From NCBI RefSeq assembly GCF_024713975.1, contig NC_091098.1, positions 22,823,316 through 22,887,315 of the forward strand: a stretch of 64,000 nucleotides of DNA. Direction: 5' to 3'. The position numbers were made by a program, and so were the translations under genes. Source of the DNA: Paralichthys olivaceus (taxonomy: Eukaryota; Chordata; Actinopteri; Pleuronectiformes; Paralichthyidae). The notes under the pieces are model-generated. The model saw only the letters and a program-made list of their open reading frames with translations, ran no database searches and was not told the DNA's origin. Within the stretch, counting starts at the first letter, position 1, and each line of letters begins with the position of its first letter. Below are positions 21,586-34,261 of this stretch, one piece after another.

Positions 21586-23640
21586 GCAGGTAGCCCACAG
21601 AGATCTAAATCTGGACGAAGAAAGAAAGAGGAATGAACTATTATTATAGAGTGCCCCATGAGAAATATGAGACAGAAAAAGAAGGAAGGACAGACTCCCT
21701 CTCGTTCTCTTTCTTCCTCTGATCTCTGTGATCAGAAGTTTGGCCTGAAGCCTTCGACAGCGAGAGGTACAGTTTGGCAGGAGAGAACAACGTCCAGATC
21801 TTCACACCTGCTCTGGAAAATATGACAGCCCTATTATTTATTTAAAACGTAGTGAGGTGTGTGTCGAGACTGTGGAATATTGTATTTTCCAGCACATTCA
21901 CGTGGAAAAGTCTGGAACAATGGACTGAATGCGTGTGTGTCTTCGTCTCCTTCGACGTTATCTTTTCTTAAAAACGTGTATTTCATCCAACATTTTCATA
22001 GAAAACTGTGCGTGAAAGATCCTCGAGCCCATCAGTGATTCCCTCTGCCTCTCTCTGTCTTTCAACAAAGCACGTCTGCGCACTTTGAAAAGCTGACGAG
22101 TGAAATACATGACAGTTCAAAAGAAACAGGTAGCCCTCGCTGAAACCATCTCTGACAGTTTAGGGGTGTTGAAACGCAGCCTAACTGTTAGACCTTAACT
22201 CTGCATTCATTATGTATCTGCACTTTGCCGGAGAGGATCCCAGATAAATAATGAATACTAAAAGCTGAGTCCATAACATCCATTAAATTGTCTCCCTGTA
22301 GGTGTGCTTTACTCGGGCTATAAGCCATCCCAGGGGTTTTTCCTTTTTCTCATGACATCCATGTAGCCAAGGCCTCTGGTGGCACAAGCCTCAGAACAAA
22401 AAGAAGGGGGCTTTTAGGGGAGAGGTATTCATGGGGAAAGCTAGCTAAGTTTTCACAAAATGCTCATCACAATTCCACAACAGGGCGTGACACGTTTTAT
22501 AAAAAGACATTTTCCCATGGAAGAAACAAATCTCAGCATTTTCATGAAACATTTGGAAAATTAGAACCAGAAGTCACTTTCTGGCATCATCACACAGATG
22601 CCATACATCTTCCCACCAGGGAGGCTCCGTCTTTACGTTCCTCTTATCATGGTAAATAGCACCGTGAGATTGTAATCAATGTGATTTTGTGTTATTAAGT
22701 TTCACAAGGTAGTGATCAACCAAAGAGGATCCATGATTAAAACAGCACTGAATCACTTTGACTTCATATAAGAGAAGAAATCAGAGTAGAAATCATGGAA
22801 ACAATAAAGAAAAATGAGCTTAATTGGGAATTACTGACATTTGTAAGTCTCTATATGGGCAACAAGCAAAATAACCATGACCATTAATGTTCAGTGTATT
22901 AATCTACTGTCATTTTTAATACAAAACGATGTATTCCCAATGAAATGCCTTCAAAATATCTAAAATAATCCATCAGAAAATATGACTACAGCGTTTTATT
23001 GTGCCTGAGGGTCTCCATGTCTGATGGCCTGGTTGTACTTTGTGGGATTTCACTGCTGGTTTTGTGTGTTGGGTGGTAACGTCCCCACAGATTAAAGTCC
23101 TGCTGTAATAATATATGATTTCCCCAAAAATAAAATAATTACAGGATTTCTATAACCTACTTCTTTCTTTTTCCGCTGAGGAGTGCGCGCACTTACCTGT
23201 GAACTCAACATCCAGAAATAGGAACCCGAACAAATGTGCGCGTACTTGTGCCATCCAGTGCGATACAGAGTAACTCAAGTTAAAAGTTAAACCACAGAGG
23301 AGTGAAATGTTCCTACCTTTGATTTCTCAGCGTCTCTACAGCTGCTGTGTGCGCCCCGAGGATCCAAAAGTTGCGCGTTGTTACCGCTGCATTCCCCGCG
23401 TTGTGCGCCCTCGGAGCCGGATTGGAAAATCTCTCAGCAGCGCTGCGCAGGCATGAAACAATCCGAGAGGTTTCCAGGAGAAAAGAAAAACCAGCCCCAC
23501 TGCCTATTCAGTCGAGCGTATTTCCTCCATGTAACGACACAAGACAAAAGAGAGGCACGCACAGCTGATCCCGGATCCCCTGTGCCCGCTTTTATCCAAA
23601 AGTTTACCCCTGGAGCGCAGCAGCCATCGCCGTGAAGACA
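21586..23640 (-). other. Semaphorin 5' region with possible non-coding first exons
   Basis: Upstream of the first coding exon. A branch/acceptor-like tttag on the minus strand ends near 21606. Donor-like sites on the minus strand follow gaaatcaaag (exon edge near 23317) and ttcacag (near 23197), so one or two untranslated first exons probably start within 23197-23640, a GC-richer stretch. Transcription start not located. Confidence 0.4.
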
Positions 23641-25058
23641 AGATGTTGCTCCATCGGTTCCTTTACAGACGGTTTGAATGTGAATCAAGTGACCAGGTGC
23701 AGGTGTGGAGAGAGAGAGTGTCCTGCTGTCCTCTCCCTTCTGCTCTGCCCCCACCCAGCCTTCCCTCTCCTGTTGGCCACAGCAGCATTGGACCAAACCT
23801 CTCCGTGCGCCATATGGGTATGATTAACCCTTCAGCTGCCGCTTACTTCAGCTCCACTCGATTATACTGGGTTGTTAAATGTGTTCTCTTCTGGTGGAGT
23901 TTATTCAACCTGAATAATTAAATGAAATGGTGACGCACAGGCACAGCTTGATGTTTTTCCCATGCACTTGGACTCTTCTCATATACAAGATGCAGGGGCT
24001 GAGGTTCACTTAGAGATGAGGCCTGCTCCTTGGACCATGTCACCATTACTTTTCAGCTCCTCACAAGAGCCAGGTCAGGCGAAAAAGATTCCTGGGATTC
24101 CTGTGTGCCGGGCTCCAACGCTCATGACAACGGTGACAAAGCAACCGGGGTGGTGGGGGGGGCTGCACGTAAAAGGACATCCACCCTGTTAACTGAGCCT
24201 TGAGCTTGAAAGTAAAGCGGCTTATAGAGCGGCCTCTCGTCATTACTGGGTTTTGTGGTGAGCTCTGACGCTGGACGGTGCACAGAGGACACAAAAGCGG
24301 AGGGTGAGTGTATTCTGAGCAGAGACAGTAAAAGTATAATAAACACACGAGGCAATGAGGAGGAGACATCTTGTATTCCATCTATTTGAACTTATCTTCA
24401 ATGCACATTCTCGGGGTTTGATTCACCGTGTTACAGATAGAGAACGAGTGACCTTATCTCATGTTGGGTATCGGCCAGTGGTGATGTGCAAGCACTGATG
24501 TGTCCTGGAGGGACTTTTTGTTTCCCGCCCCACAGGAGGCATCCCTCCTGTTTCCAGCTGAGGAAATGAGTCACAAGTCTGCGTAAAGTTCAGGCTTCCG
24601 TGTGCTCTCAACTTTGACCATGGACACCGGTACAGGGACCAGCTCCCACCGCTTCATAAGCCACCCATTAACGTCATCCGTATCTCTGCCTGAGCCATCC
24701 TCCATCCTGCAGCCTTATCTGACCAGCAAGCACCCACCACTGCCTCAACTTGCTGGAGATAGCAGCCGCTCTTCACTCACCCTCAGAATAGAGTGTTTTT
24801 GCGGTGAGTGTAAGTACAAGGAGCGAGAAAAAGTCGGCTGTACGGGGCCTGTTTCCTCAAGCATGATGGATGGATTTTGTATCACAGACGAACAAGTGTC
24901 GATTAGAAAACAAACACTGAGTCTGTTTTTTCTCGTCCACAAAGAGCTCTGTCAAGAGGATCCTCCGGTCTAATGGATGGGTAACGTGAAATGCGAGGTA
25001 GACATTTATCCCTGTAGGCCTTCCAAAGGCTCCAGATAAATCCAGAGCTCTCAGACAC

Positions 25059-25071
25059 ATCAATCATGACA
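25059..25071 (-). promoter_or_regulatory. Composite MEIS-PBX/HOX-like site
   Basis: ATCAATCATGACA on the plus strand reads TGTCATGATTGAT on the minus strand: a TGTCA half-site followed by a TGATTGAT PBX/HOX word. Consistent with a developmental enhancer, but short motifs occur by chance. Confidence 0.25.
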
Positions 25072-27801
25072 ATTCCAGGGGATGAGCGCTGTCCCCTCGA
25101 GGAAAAACAACCCATTATTTGACCCCATTGACGGTCTTACCTCAAAGTATATTGATGAATTGGAGAGTGTCTGAACAAGCCCGCTGCAGAGAGTCCAGGG
25201 CGTCACCCTCACCACCATGACCTTGAGAGGAAATTACAGGGTTGTGAAAATACAGGTACAATATTCACCTGGATAATTTGCTCCATTTTCCATCGCGTCC
25301 CCTCTCACATGACTTTACAAGTCTCCTAATTATTATCCTACAGGTCAGGGAAAAATGTAAACATCAAAATGCGAGACAAGGGAACAGGTGCTGTGTGACA
25401 TCCATGAACTTCACACTCCGATGGTTATCAAAAGGAGAAAGTAACTCTGGAAAAACATCTTTGACGTGAAGGCCTCATACGTGGCGTGCATTCCATACGC
25501 AGCCTGCTCACCTCGCACTGGCATGGAAGTGAGGTGATGGAGAGTTTTTATGGAGAAGAATGTACAGAGATATTGTATCTGCAGCTTCCCTGAGACGAAG
25601 CATCGCCTGCAGTCGGCCAACGTGCCACGTGTCCACCGGGCCAGCCAGCCAGCCAGCCACCATCTGCCTTGAAGACGAGACTGGCACTCTTCCTCGCTAT
25701 AAAATGCAGCTGGGAGTATCAACAGCTGCTGAAGAGGAGCTCTTTCCATACAGCCAGGGGTGTGTGTTGGGAGGGAGGGCTACTGTACATGAAGAGGAGG
25801 ATGTGAGGTGGATGAGTGAAAGTACAGCTTTGTGTCTTTAGAGGTAAACCTGTCAGCACCAGCCTGTGGTAACAGCCAGTTAATGATTAAGTGTCCCAGT
25901 GCAAAATATTGTATGTGTGACTTCAGGCTCCTTAACCTCTATGACAGACTTTGTGCTCAGAGGATCAGTGGGAAAAAACATGTGACATGCAGAATAAAGT
26001 GAGAAAACACAGAGTGCATGTGTGCCTCTCTCCTGCAGACATGTCTAGAGCGTGTGCACGCAGACACGGATGCACAAACACGCTTGCACTTGCTCTGCAG
26101 CTTGAATTAAAATTGATTTCTCTTATCTCTCTCTCCCTCTCTCTCTGCACCCATCCTCTCCCTCACGGCCCCGAGACGCCGGACTCCAGGTGAATTTCAA
26201 TGTCAAAGGCACGAAGGTAACAGGAGCTTCTGCAATCTGTTCATTCTGTCAAGTGGTTGTGTGTGTGTGTGTAGGTGTGTGCTCGTGCCCTCCTGTGCGT
26301 GTGCGTACAGTATGTGAGTGATTGGTGGGGGGTGGACCCATTCATCTGTCTGGTGTGATCGTGGCTCTCTGTAACCGGGGCCGAGGCGTGAGTATGCACT
26401 GTGATCTCCCAGATAAGAGTCATCCATCTGCTGTGTGTATCTGTCAGGACCCAGGCATCTCTGCTTATCACTGCACTCATCCATTTCCCTCTATCATGCT
26501 CACTCTTTTTCTCTCTCCTCACTGCCCCCCCCCTCCTGCACACTTCAAATGCTGTGCTTCATCTTGATTAGCTGACAAGCATACGTGCTGAAAACTTGCA
26601 AATACACATGTGACGTGCAGCTTCTGTACGTGCATGCATGTAGGAACGGAGGAGCATGAAGGAATGCAAGCTGTCACAGACGCCTACAAGCATGCACACA
26701 TGTGCAGAAACACGCACAGGTAGTTGGTATTCAGGAGCACTACCTCAACCTCTCACATTACCCACAACACAAAGCAGCACCAGCCCATTTCGTTTACGCA
26801 CTCCCAACATCAATCACACAGGAGAAGAATGAGCTGCTGTGTTATCTTTTCAGCTTTCAGTCGACAGAGAATCAGTCTGAGATTCCAGCAGAGCCACTCT
26901 GGGAAATGTGAGGGCTTGACGTGATGATTTGTGTACAGTGACAACACCAGCTCAACCCAGGGGAGTGCAGTTTACAGAGGGGAATCCGTTTGAACGGTTA
27001 CAACCCCCTACATACAGAGGCCTTCACGGACAACTCTCAGACCGCAACGCAGCCCGAGGACAGCTTTGTTGTCCCGGCAATCTGTACTTAGTTTGTCACG
27101 ATCAATATTGTAGGAACCGAGTCCCATTATTAATTCATAGTTATAAAAACATTGTGCGCTGAGGTGGGCTGAATAAAGCTGCTTCAAAGGAGGAGAGCAA
27201 CTCTTGTTTTTCACATGGGATCACTTCATGAAGTATAATGTGTTACCATCATCAGTATTAATAGTATATGCCCATCCTGGATTGCATACCCTGGGCTCTG
27301 CTGGGCCCGCAGCAGGACAGGTTTTTGCTCGTGGAATATTTATAGCTGTGCATTAAAAGTGGAATCAAGGGTTTAAGTGTACCATTGCTACACCGCTGTC
27401 GTTCCTTTGTCTGGGCCTGTCCAAAAATGTGTTGCCCGGGGCTATTTGCAGGGCTTCATTCAAAACGTCATCGATATCACACGCTGCTGTCATATCAAAG
27501 GTGGAATATATTAAAGAACAGCTGTACGTCAGCAGGGTTTTGTTTGATTCTTCCCTTTAAGAAGAGCGCGTTGCAGCCAAGAACATCAGAGGTGACTTTA
27601 ATGTCGATATGTCACGTGTGTTATTGCTTCTGAACATCTGAGACAGCTGAGTGAAGGCAAGATTGAACTTAATCTCATTAATACACACATGAAAGCTTAA
27701 ATAACAGCATCAAAGAACTTCATAACAAACTGTTTTTTTTTTACTCAAAACCAAAATTAAAACTTGAAGTCTGACAAGAGATGAGAACAAGTGGAACTAC
27801 A

Positions 27802-27815
27802 CCGCCACCTTGTGG
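27802..27815 (-). promoter_or_regulatory. CTCF-like motif
   Basis: The minus strand reads CCACAAGGTGGCGG, one mismatch from the CTCF core CCASYAGRKGGCRS. It lies in the gap between the semaphorin and tspyl2, where an insulator would be plausible. Motif evidence only. Confidence 0.25.
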
Positions 27816-28901
27816 TTCTACTGCACAAATCCCACTTCACTTACATAGTTTCCAGTTAATTTAAGCATCAACAGACAGCAAAGTGAAACAACTGCCTATT
27901 TTATTATGTCTAGTCAAAAGGTGGACATTTATCTCCAAGCAAACAAAATCAACCAAAGCAACAAACAAACGAGTATCTTTAAACTACAGTGTTCTATAAA
28001 ACACGGCACACAAAATATAACTTTCTGATCATGTTTATGAAAAAACTCCAGATTATCTGATAAATGTATCCATTAATTAAACATGTGTACAGTCTTATCC
28101 AAAAGACAACGCTGAAATATTATTTACAAGTTCATTGCTAAGAAAAGTAAGCAAATACTAGTTCTGTTAAGAGTGCACCTCATTGTGTTGCTGTGAGTTA
28201 AACTACATTTACCGACACTGTGCTTTTCCTCCAGGCAGCCTTGTCATAAATCATAATCTTCCTGTCTTGTATTTCATGCTCACAGGCATGCCATGGTGTG
28301 GACATGTAGAAAAAAAACAACATTATAAATACCATCTTTGCCAAAAGATGGCGAAAAATTCCTATGACATACAACATGGAAATAAACCTTAAATGTTTAA
28401 GAAAGCAAATTCAAATTAATTTACAATCTAAAGAAATGTAAAAGGAAAAATACAAAACACATCATTACTACTTATTATAAGAGTGTGTTACAAAAAATCC
28501 ACACAAACATTGATCAAACTATGCAATGATTTTAAACATCAGAGATGGTTAACGGGGGGGGGGGGGTGGAGGCTGATGTGGGACAAGACCGAACATACAG
28601 AAGAGGAGGGAAAAACACAGGTACTATATTTGTTCCTATTTACTACAGTAGAGTACACGTTTACCTTATACACAGCCAACAACAACCAGAGTGTGTAAAT
28701 GTCTGAGAAGCAGTAAAGTTCTTTCGGTAAATCTACCACCATGATCATCCCTGAGAACAAATTTTGGTTCAGTACTGGGTGCATCTGAAACGTACTGTCA
28801 TGATATCAAATTCTGTTTGTGACACTTTTATCTTTGCCACACGTCACATCTAAAAACAGCCAGAACTTTCTTCACATATCTAATAATCACGATGCCTTGG
28901 A

Positions 28902-28907
28902 TTTATT
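28902..28907 (-). terminator. Candidate poly(A) signal of tspyl2
   Basis: AATAAA on the minus strand about 380 bases after the tspyl2 stop. A further one near 27900 could serve a longer form. Confidence 0.35.
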
Positions 28908-29288
28908 TAATTACGGCCATTAAAGTCTAACCCACGTGAGTGAGTGTGTGTGTGTGTGTAGGCTGAAGCACGATGTGATCTTCGATAAATAGAAGAACAC
29001 TTGCATGGAGCGCTTGTAGAAAAACACATTTTTGCACACAGGAGAATCAGAGTACATCAGAATACACAGTACCAACTGTATAAAATAGAGGGGAAACATG
29101 CAGCCTTGGCTTCATTATTACAGTGAACCCTGATTTAAAATGCTTCTATTAATTTTAGGTATAAAAAACACTAGATCTGATATTCTGTGCATAATAACTA
29201 ACATCAGGAAGAAGGATTCTGGTACTTTTGAAATGATGTCAGCATCCTATTCATCTTCTTGGTCTGTGGTCCCTCAAACCTCTTCGTC

Positions 29289-32200
29289 TTAGGCTTCATC
29301 CTCTTCCTCCTCCTGGTCACTGTCATCAGAGCCTAAAGGGGCAAAAGGGAGACGCTACAATTATATGATTTAGTTGCACATACATTTTTAAGGTAGAATA
29401 TAAAATGTAAGTTTTGCAACTCGCCGAAAAAAAAAAAAAAAAAAGCCCTGATCGACGCTCGATCATGAATCTTTTATCTCAGTGTGTAAACTCTTTCAAT
29501 ACTCGGAGACGTGTAATAGACTCCGATCAGTTTCCAGCAAATCAGAGCACAGAAGAGGTGAAGGTGTCGAGAGTTTTGACTTGACACAGATCATGTAGTG
29601 TGTGACCCCCCCCCCTCGTCAGCAAGTCGTGTAGTGTGAACACGGCTCTAGGTTTCCCGCTCCCCCGCTAACTGCTTATGATAGTGGTGAATTTGCAACA
29701 CTGCTGTTGAGAGTGGCGTCTTCTTACCGTCAATCACTATTTCTCCAGCATCATCCTCCTCCTCTGGGCTCTCATCTGAGGAGGTGATATTTCCTGTCTG
29801 ATCAGTTTTCCCTGCATCGTTCAAACATTTATATTTCAGCTACAACACAACCCAGTCAACTCAATCCTACCAAGCCCCTGGCCTCTGAAGTCACATGAAC
29901 AAACACTGAACTCTTTACACAATATGGACAACAGCTATTTCGGTTCTGCAGGTGTTAAGAGGTTAAATTAATTTTAAGACCTTAATGGATGAAATCTAAA
30001 TTAAAAACCTGTAAAGTAGAGATATGAATCAATGACAGAGTCCAACAATTACTCACAATATATCTGCTCAATTCTTTATCACTGAGAAAGAACTACAACT
30101 CACAGAGACGGTGCAGACTATGCATGTCCGTAAAACATTATCAGAAAAAATTAACATAAATCAAAACTTCCTAAACATATAAGACCTGGTACATTATTTT
30201 AACATGTTTAAGACCTTTAAGGCCTAAAATTAGGATTATTGAATCTGTATAAATGAACAAACATAATGTGAGAGATGTGTATCTTTACAATTTGTGGTTT
30301 CAGCCATGTTTATAAGTTCTCCAGACGCACTGACCTGCACTTGGCCCCCTGTCCCCCTCCTCCTCTTCTTCTTCTTCTTCATCTTCTTCCTCTTCCTCCT
30401 CGTCATCCTCCTCTTCTCGCCTCCTACTGTGGCCTTGTTCGGCGTCACCAGTGTCCTCGCCGGCATCATCATCCGAGTCGGAGATTACCACACAATCATC
30501 TCCATTTCCGTTATCAGCTGCTCTGGGTCCGCTCCCACTACTGGAGAAAAACTTTATTTAAATAACCCCCTGAAGACATATGCAGTAAACACACTCAAGA
30601 GTTTGGTTATGCATCCCACATGGGTTTACCCTCAGGGGGGAAAACAGGAAACGTACTATTGCACATGAGGTATAATTTAAACACCTGGGGTGAAGAAAAT
30701 CTCCAGAATTTACAGCTTAATAAGTGGTTATTCTACAAACTGCACCAGACACAGCTATGAGAATGGGCTGGATTTACCTGCCGTTCTCCCTTGGTTCCCA
30801 CAGTGGAGTGAGGTAGTATCTCAGTGGGTCTCTGTACAGGTCGTCTTTAAGTATCTAAACATCAGAACAAAGATCACTTAGGTACATTTCAATTCAATAT
30901 TTGGAACGTATGTTATCTCCTCCTTTCATTATCCACAGCTTGTTTTTGTATTCCTCTAATACTTTACTCTGTGCTCATTACTGAATCATTTTGATTTGTC
31001 ATAAACAAACAAGAAGGGGGAATAAATAAAGAAATAATTACATTTTGTTAGACCGTTTGTTTAAACAGATTTCAGGCTTTATCCACCCTGTTTTCAAATG
31101 GAGTAAAATGATCTCCGTCAATACGAACATGAATATTTTCTTGGACAGATGAGGAGGAGGAACTGTTACTGACAGAGAATGTTAAAAACTCTTCACATTC
31201 ACAGCTGGTAGCCGAGTCGTGACTGTTAAGACTCAATCAGGAAGCAAATGTGGGTGACGGCCTCGTACTTTCCAAATGTTCTTTGTTCCTGCCATTCCAG
31301 ATTAAAAGTCCCAGAGTATTTAAACTAAAACTGAGCCAGCAGTGTTTCCGGGGCGCTCCTTTCTAAGTGTGTTCTGACTGTAGCAAAGGTGATGCATTTA
31401 CAAACTAAAATATCACACCCAAAGCCTCTTCCAGCACGTCTGGCTTATATCATGAGGAATTAAAACATCTCTAGTGGGATAAAATGATTTTTTTCATCAT
31501 CTGTACCTGTGCTACATCATCTTGCCCTGGGTTGCTATGGTCACTGAACCAGCTGAAAAACGTCTGGTAGACCCCACGTGACGACTTCCGGGGTTCGCTT
31601 TGGGCCGTCAGGTTTTGTCCACGGTGCCATAGGATGGGGTTGGAGAAAGACATGGGAGATCCTGAAAACATGAGCACTCAGGATTAGAAGGTGACACAGA
31701 AATGAATGGACGTGCTGATTTTACCGAGCATGAAAATACAATTAAAACTCTTTATTAGTTTATTCTCAGTATCCTCTGTCGACCCTCTCAATACTATGCA
31801 GAAGGTATTCAAATGCATTTGTTTAATCACCACATCATCATTTATACCTCCCATCCCAAGGTGCAGCTCCTTCATGATGATGTTGTTCTGAAAATACGGG
31901 TTCCGTCTGAAGTGGAAGCGGATCCTGTAGCCCAGTTTATTATTCTTGAAAGTTTCCATCTGAGAAAGACACGAGGAAACGTAGGATTTTTGATTCTAGG
32001 CGTATCCAGAAGGTAAACTTTGTAAGAATAAATCACCCACACTTCCTACCTCCAGATCAGTCATGTAACTAAGAGCATCTTCATCAGTCTCATCAATGTG
32101 AGCCGAGAGGTGCGGATGGTTCAACAGCTGGTAAAATGAGGTTAAGCACAAACCCAATATACGTTGACAAACACAAAGCAGGGAGGGACGGGACATTTTC

Positions 32201-33173
32201 ATTTAAAGGATACAGCTGTCACCCAGAAGCCAGGGATTGTTTTAGTAATTGAGCTGCGCTGATCCAGATGTGGCCGTCGCTGACGACTGATCTTCAGCTC
32301 CAGCCGTTGGTGAAGCCGGGCACTTTTCTTCTCGAGGGCTTCCAGTCTCATCTGTACCTGTGCCAGCAGGGCCACTGACTGCCTCATCTCAGGGGCCATC
32401 TTAACGGACACAATGGCACACTCCCCGTCCTCGTTGTCATTGTCTGACGGGAAAGAGGAGCTCGGTGTGGACGATGATCCAGATATGGATTCATCACCTT
32501 CATCTGCCTCGGCTGCATCATCTGCATCTTCTCTGTCGGTGCTGTGCACAGATGTGGAGCTGTCTGCTGCAGCCGCCTGAGTTTTGGAGCTCAGTCTGGG
32601 GGACTGCTGGTGGCCCCCACGTTGTTTGAATCTGCTCACCGGCTTGACCTGTTTAGCCTTTTCAGATGAGCAAGGAGTCTCTCTGCTGTCCTCCCCGTCT
32701 CCTCCTGTGAGACTGGCCAGTGCCTCAGCAGCTGCTATGGCTGCAGAGTCGGACTGATGCAGAGGAGCAGCAGGACGGTGCCCTGCTCCTGTCGTCTTGT
32801 TTGCAGCTTCCCTCGCCTCGGCAGAGGCCTGTGCACCGGAGGACTGTGGTTTCTCGGTGTGTCTGGCATCGTGGCCGTCAGTGTGAGGCTTGTTGACAGA
32901 GAGTGGACCGGTGCCACTCGTGCAGTCTGAAGTGTGATCCGTGTGCACGGCAGCTGGTTCCTCCACGCTGCCTTCACACTCGCGTGCAGCTGTTTCTTTG
33001 CTCTCCGCTTCACTGTTTTTACAACTTTCTGAAGTGCCCCCGGTTTCATCTGCGGCGTCGCTAACTTTTGTGGATTTGCTGGGAACCGCGCCTCCTTCAT
33101 CCTGGTCGGGTGATGGACACCGTTTCCTCGATGCAGAGTCAGCGGACTGTTTGCAGTCCGTCACTTCACTCAT
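29289..33173 (-). CDS. tspyl2: TSPY-like protein 2, NAP/SET-domain chromatin protein
   Basis: Nuclear protein of the nucleosome assembly protein superfamily. The mammalian form (CINAP/CDA1) restrains cell growth and binds CASK. Eight coding exons on the minus strand: 32214-33173, 32050-32127, 31848-31959, 31507-31661, 30778-30854, 30335-30540, 29728-29811, 29289-29332; in frame, 571 residues plus TAA. Residues 1-250 are low-complexity, rich in Ser, Ala, Glu and Asp. The NAP domain (about 255-460) has a dimerising helix (MRLEALEKKSARLHQRLELK), IPGFWVTA, LNHPHLSAHIDETDEDALSY, YRIRFHFRRNPYFQNN, PILWHRG and FFSWFSD. The C-terminal 110 residues are strongly acidic (runs of Glu/Asp from GAG/GAA repeats). 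The NAP-domain words and the many introns fit TSPYL2, since the other human TSPYL genes are intronless. Its length is below the roughly 690 of human because the low-complexity ends are shorter. Confidence 0.93.
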
Positions 33174-33600
33174 GCTAGCTAGCTAGCCAAATAGCTAACA
33201 AGCTAGGTGGCTTGCTAAAGCAGCGCTACTGAAACAAATGTAATTCAATAATTCAGCGGAACCAGTGGGTCGGATCGCAGTTGTGGTTTTTTTGTTCCTT
33301 GTCTCGTAACGTTACCTACATCCTCGGCGGAGCAGGAAGCAGCTCTCCCGATTCTCCGCGGCCTTGCGTAACGTTGAAATTAGCAAGCTAATGCTAACGT
33401 CAGTTAGCTCACGTCGCCCCGTTCGTGTGTCCTCGCGGCGATGGCGGCATCACATCCTCACCGGTAGCGGCCCCAGTAGAACGAGTCGGTGCAGACACTC
33501 GGACCCTCCGCAGCGGCTCCGTCTGAACCCGCAGCCCGCGTTGTTTATCACAGTTTGTGTTTGTATTGCCCGTTAGCTTACTATCCGTGCATCGACGTGA
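33171..33600 (-). promoter_or_regulatory. tspyl2 promoter and 5' UTR region
   Basis: Immediately upstream of the ATG the DNA carries GCTAGCTAGCTAGCC and further GCTAAC/GTTAGC words (33187-33220, 33379-33412, near 33568). Around these is GC-rich sequence with CpGs (33280-33720). The transcription start was not located. The GCTA-rich signature recurs in wdr13 intron 1. Confidence 0.5.
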
Positions 33601-34195
33601 CAGGAAAACAATCCTCCGATTGGCTGCGGCACGCCGCGCTAAAACCCCTCCACCAATCAGCGACGAGGGGTGCGTTTACATCGTGATCCGTCTGCAGAGG
33701 CGGTTTAACTGCGCAGAGATAAATAGAAAGATATCTTCCTTATGGTCAGCTCCCATCAGAAGCACAGGTCAGATGATGTGTTCTCAGATTCACTGAATCA
33801 ACTCTCAGATGAATCGATCCCATTCAAATATAAGACATTTGTAATTGATCACGGTTCAAATGTCAAACAAGATGTAAACAAACTGTTTGTTAGTTTTGGA
33901 GTATGAATTCATCTGAGGATGTTTAGTTTAGATCCCCTCAAATAAAATGTTTTATTCCCTCAATGGATCTGCACGTCCACCCATCTATAAATAGCTTCTC
34001 AGTCCAGCGTGTGTGAGTTGTTTTTATCACGTCAAATTGTATTTGTTCTGACAAATAGATGTTAAGTAAGAAGAGTAAGTGAGAACTGCAGCTGCTGAAC
34101 AGGCACAGGATGCATTAGAAGCTTCGAAATATAAACAGGAACAATGCGTATAGGTATTAATTAATGATTAAGTGAATGTTGTTGTTAGTGCACAT

Positions 34196-34261
<66 letters not shown>

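Larger units (their letters stand above)
23641..28900. other. Intergenic stretch between the semaphorin and tspyl2
   Basis: No coding exon could be supported on either strand. The open frames here (for example 24602-24973) lack recognisable domains and splice logic. It contains a MEIS/PBX-like composite site near 25059 in a low-repeat block (about 24960-25560), CT and GT simple tracts near 26130 and 26260, and at its high end AT-rich sequence that probably includes the tspyl2 3' UTR. Confidence 0.55.

Noticed and set aside
24602-24973. 123-codon open frame in the semaphorin-tspyl2 gap
   Set aside because: No recognised domain, no Kozak or splice support, and composition like the non-coding surroundings.
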